Below, in pieces: positions 61,043-64,000 of a stretch of 64,000 nt of DNA (position 1 is the stretch's first letter; each line of letters starts with the position of its first letter). The stretch covers positions 1-64,000 of the forward strand of contig SKCR01041523.1 of NCBI GenBank assembly GCA_019454045.1, in the 5' to 3' direction. The notes below the pieces were generated by a model, which was given only the letters and a program-made list of their open reading frames with translations, was not told where the DNA came from and ran no database searches. The translations under genes and the position numbers were made by a program. Origin of the DNA: Zanthoxylum bungeanum (lineage: Eukaryota; Streptophyta; Magnoliopsida; Sapindales; Rutaceae).

Positions 61043-63963
61043 ATGGCGGGGTTATCAAGAGAGACGCAGAAGTCAATAGCGGCGTCGTCGATGTTTCCTG
61101 GATTTAGGTTTTCGCCGACCGATGTGGAATTGATTTCTTATTACTTGAAGAAGAAGATACAAGGCTCTGAGAAGTGCGTTGAGGTCATTTCTGAGATTGA
61201 GATTTGTAGATACGAGCCTTGGGACTTGCCAGGTTCCCTCCTTTTTTTCCCCTTTAGTTTTTGTTTTTCATTTAAAAAAAAAAATTTGTTTTTACCTAGT
61301 TTTTTGAAAGTGACTCAATTCCCATTATTTTACAAATAATAATAAAGTAGTGATATAGTGATTAAAAGAATATTATAATTAATAATACAGTTAAAAAGCA
61401 TTTTCAACGTATTTTTTATGTTTAATTTAAATCGCTATTTTATCTCTGTATCATTTTTGATAATATTATATGGTATTATGTCATTGTCGCATATCGCATG
61501 TTATTTTTATCATACACATCAGTTATATGACTAGAATTTCACGAGTCTAAGCCGTGGGCTTGGGCAAAATTTATTTTTCACAAATCAAAATTATCTGATT
61601 TAATAACTATTTCATAATAACATGGCATATGTCACATCATTTATAATATTCTAAGTAATATTTTTTTGAGAAGAAAACAAGCAATTAAGGGTTTGTTATG
61701 AAATTTCATTGTGTTTGGTCACACCATGGAAATTTTGGTATCTTTAAAGTAGCTGTCACTTTTCATTTGTGCGTGAAAAACTTGTTCTGCTTTTATTGTT
61801 ATATTTATTTTCTGTTTCCTTCATGGTGTTATAACTTTGAAATGAGATTTGATTGATAAATTAGTGATCCTGACCTGGGTTTCAATACTGACTAGTGCTT
61901 GTTTTTATCCAGCGAAATCCATCATCCAATCTGATAATGAATGGTTTTTCTTTTGTGCTCGTGGGAGAAAATACCCTAATGGCTCACAAAGTAGGAGGGC
62001 AACTGGACTCGGTTACTGGAAAGCCACTGGCAAAGAACGTAATGTAAAGTCAGGTAATACTGTCATTGGTACAAAGAGGACTCTCGTGTTCCATGTTGGT
62101 CGTGCGCCAAAAGGAGAAAGGACGGAATGGATTATGCACGAGTATTGCATGGAAGGGGGATCCCAGGTGATTTGAGTTATTTTTACTTGAAGCATTAGTT
62201 ATTCTGCTAGCCTGGGGTCCTACTTTTAAGAGTCAAAATCTCTCACTCTCTTTCTTGCTATATAAATGGAATTTATTACTTGAACTGCTATTACCCAAAT
62301 ATGTTTAGCTCCCGCAGTCCCGCCTACTGCTTTTTGGTTAATCACGCATCATTATAATTATACTTGTACTGTTAGAATTTTCTGAAAGATATATGGGGAA
62401 AATTCTCTCGGTGTTGTATATGCACACTGCAGACCTTGTTTGTAGAATGATTGCCTTCTAATCGTTTACTTTTTACCTCATTAGAAGTCAACAATGCATG
62501 ATTGCATTCTCTTATGTAATCTAGGATTAATTCAAATGTTAAGGTCTAGACTTCTAGTTATTGATTTATATTACTCTCCTGTTGATCCTAAAATTCAACA
62601 AACAAATATTGGATGCCAAGATTGTCTGCTGGCTTGTCATGTTTTTGGATGCTATTTCTTGAAAGGAAAAATACAATTGGGTTTCTTCTCTTATTCATTG
62701 CTATGTCTATCTGCTGTCACATGTTTGAATCAGGGACGAAATACTATTTTCAGTAGATTCTTTACAATTTTATGATCTTGAGTAGCATTTGCTCAACAAG
62801 ATTTCTAAGACAATATTAAGCCAGCAATATAGAAGATAGATATTCCAAGGATTTGTCGTCAAATCTCAAAATCCCATGTGGTGATTGAACAGATGGAAAC
62901 CGTGATCTTATTCTGTGTATTTCTGCATGCATGCAACCTTAGTAAAATATTTATATCTTACAAGTATGGATGTAAACCCGCATGGAACTTTTCAATAGTA
63001 GAGTGGAGGCATGTGATAAGGTTTCTGTTCATCTGGAGAGCAGGGTTAAGGAATTCTATACCTTATAGACTTAGAATTAGTGATGCTGATTCCGCTGCTC
63101 TTGTTGTCATTTAAATTGGGTTTGGAGTTCCAATAGGTGTGGCAGCTAGCTTGTAATTTACAATACATATTTGGTGTCATAGCTTTTGAGTAGACAGGTA
63201 GTAGAAATTGTCTTCACTGTGTTTGTGCGCTTACAATTTGCCAATAGCTTTATTTAACATTAATTTATTCCTGGTTCATCTAGTTCTCTAGTTCTTTGCG
63301 TTTAATCCAATAATCTAGTTTTATCCAACTAAAATGGATTAAATTGGCTTCCATTGAGGTAACTCCCTGTTCCTTCTAGCTTTTCTCTAGACTGCTATTT
63401 CGCAGATGGTTCTGGTGCTAATTCCTTCTGTTTTACTGTTTCCATCTGCCATTATTAGTGAAGACCGTAGGTTTTACGTATGACATAACTTATTGTGCAC
63501 CACTTACTTCTAGATGGAAAAGTTACTTTGGCATTGATAACTTTTGCATTTCACAAATTACTACACGTCATTGACTGTAAAATTGTGCTGTTGAGCTCAA
63601 GGTCCTATTTACTGAGGATGCTCTTGGAATATCATTTCTTCATAGAAGACTTGACTTGTACTTGGAATGCTGCAGTGTGTTGCTGTTCATATAAGACATA
63701 TTTCCTTAACAAATATCAACTACAATGCATTAATATCATATGGTTTAGCCATTACTTGCTGATTGCTATTCTGCATGAGAAATGAATACCTATGTGTCAC
63801 TCGTTGGACCCACATTAGTTAATTATAAAATGTTGTTAGTAGCAGAAATGATATATTTTCTTCTGGGAGAGTTGATGAAGTTTTTGCTGTTTTATGCTAT
63901 TGTAAATTTCAGGACTCTTTGGTAGTTTGCCGCCTCAGAAAGAATAGTGAGTTTCGTCTCTGA
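61043..63963 (+). CDS. NAC transcription factor (NTL8/NAC089-like), stop in exon 3
   Basis: NAC proteins bind CACG-core promoters as dimers. Exons are 61043-61232, 61913-62166 and 63913 onward, with GT-AG borders and matching phases. Subdomain A is [58 protein letters not shown] followed by [36 protein letters not shown] followed by [11 protein letters not shown], and [15 protein letters not shown]. This wording fits the NAC040/060/089 clade, whose members normally end in a membrane anchor. In exon 3 CTCT at 63957-63960, where CT is expected, gives TGA at 63961-63963. The following bases read [10 protein letters not shown] in another frame and then leave the window. The NAC domain itself is complete. 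Confidence 0.85.
61233..61912 (+). other. NAC intron 1 (680 bp)
   Basis: GT...AG, AT-rich, splits an Ala codon after PWDLP as is usual in the family. No element recognised. Confidence 0.8.
62167..63912 (+). other. NAC intron 2 (1746 bp)
   Basis: GT...AG, phase 0. Longer than is usual for this position. The open frames inside (62494, 62878, 63495) match no family I recognise, and I see no transposon ends. Confidence 0.75.
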
Positions 63964-64000
63964 ATAATACTTCAAACCGGGATTCTCAAAATAGGAGAGT

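Noticed and set aside
60804..61079. 91-codon open frame before the NAC gene
   Set aside because: Starts upstream of the TATA box, overlaps the NAC start in another frame and is Lys/Arg low-complexity.

Overview
The window is nuclear DNA from a flowering plant, most likely a eudicot. It contains spliced plant genes with GT-AG introns, many nested transposable elements, and at its left end a block of plastid DNA that runs directly into nuclear sequence. The species cannot be named from the sequence alone. Single-base indels are common in every element. Some are genuine decay, but some may be unpolished long-read errors, so individual frameshifts should be read with that caution.

Layout: (1) 1-8299 is a plastid insertion (NUPT) carrying psaJ, rpl33, rps18, rpl20, the rps12 5' exon, clpP, psbB, psbT, psbN, psbH and the petB 5' end. 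It is rearranged: psbB codons 1-74 run forward, then a head-to-head junction near 5806 leads into an inverted block whose far end is the rest of psbB, abutting nuclear DNA at 8299. (2) 8300-11200 is repetitive non-coding DNA with an LTR-like promoter and leader, three covarying hairpins and TTCGAA-rich repeats. (3) 11230-14203 is a decayed, intron-containing RING-H2 E3 ligase gene. (4) 15285-18690 is a satellite-like array of ~171-bp monomers in ~886-bp and ~683-bp higher-order units. (5) 20514-22784 is a CACTA element with TSD ATT and an open six-exon frame (Transposase_24-like tail plus a U1-type zinc finger). (6) 23414-29553 is a gag-only LTR element with TSD CAAAT, and an hAT-type MITE (8-bp TSD) sits inside its 3' LTR.

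(7) 30584-31000 is a Tubby-like F-box fragment. (8) 31542-38405 is a minus-strand Ty3/gypsy chromovirus: one complete copy sharing an LTR with a second, truncated copy. (9) About 39985-56620 is a Tat-lineage-like gypsy remnant. It has integrase on the minus strand, three tandem-repeat families, and an intron-containing extra ORF on the opposite strand. It is split by a minus-strand Ty1/copia element (45705-55221) with 2.4-kb LTRs. (10) 57654-59596 is an isolated LTR next to hAT transposase debris. (11) 61043 onward is a real host gene: a NAC transcription factor of the membrane-tethered NTL type. Its third exon contains a CT duplication that ends the frame early, and the gene continues past the window.

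No host pathway is encoded here as a unit. The only clearly host-functional locus is the NAC gene; the RING gene may survive as a C-terminal remnant. The rest is the history of an insertion-prone intergenic region. The most unusual pieces are the CACTA element with its intact spliced frame, the covarying hairpins, the satellite higher-order structure, the psbB-splitting inversion, and the NAC truncation.
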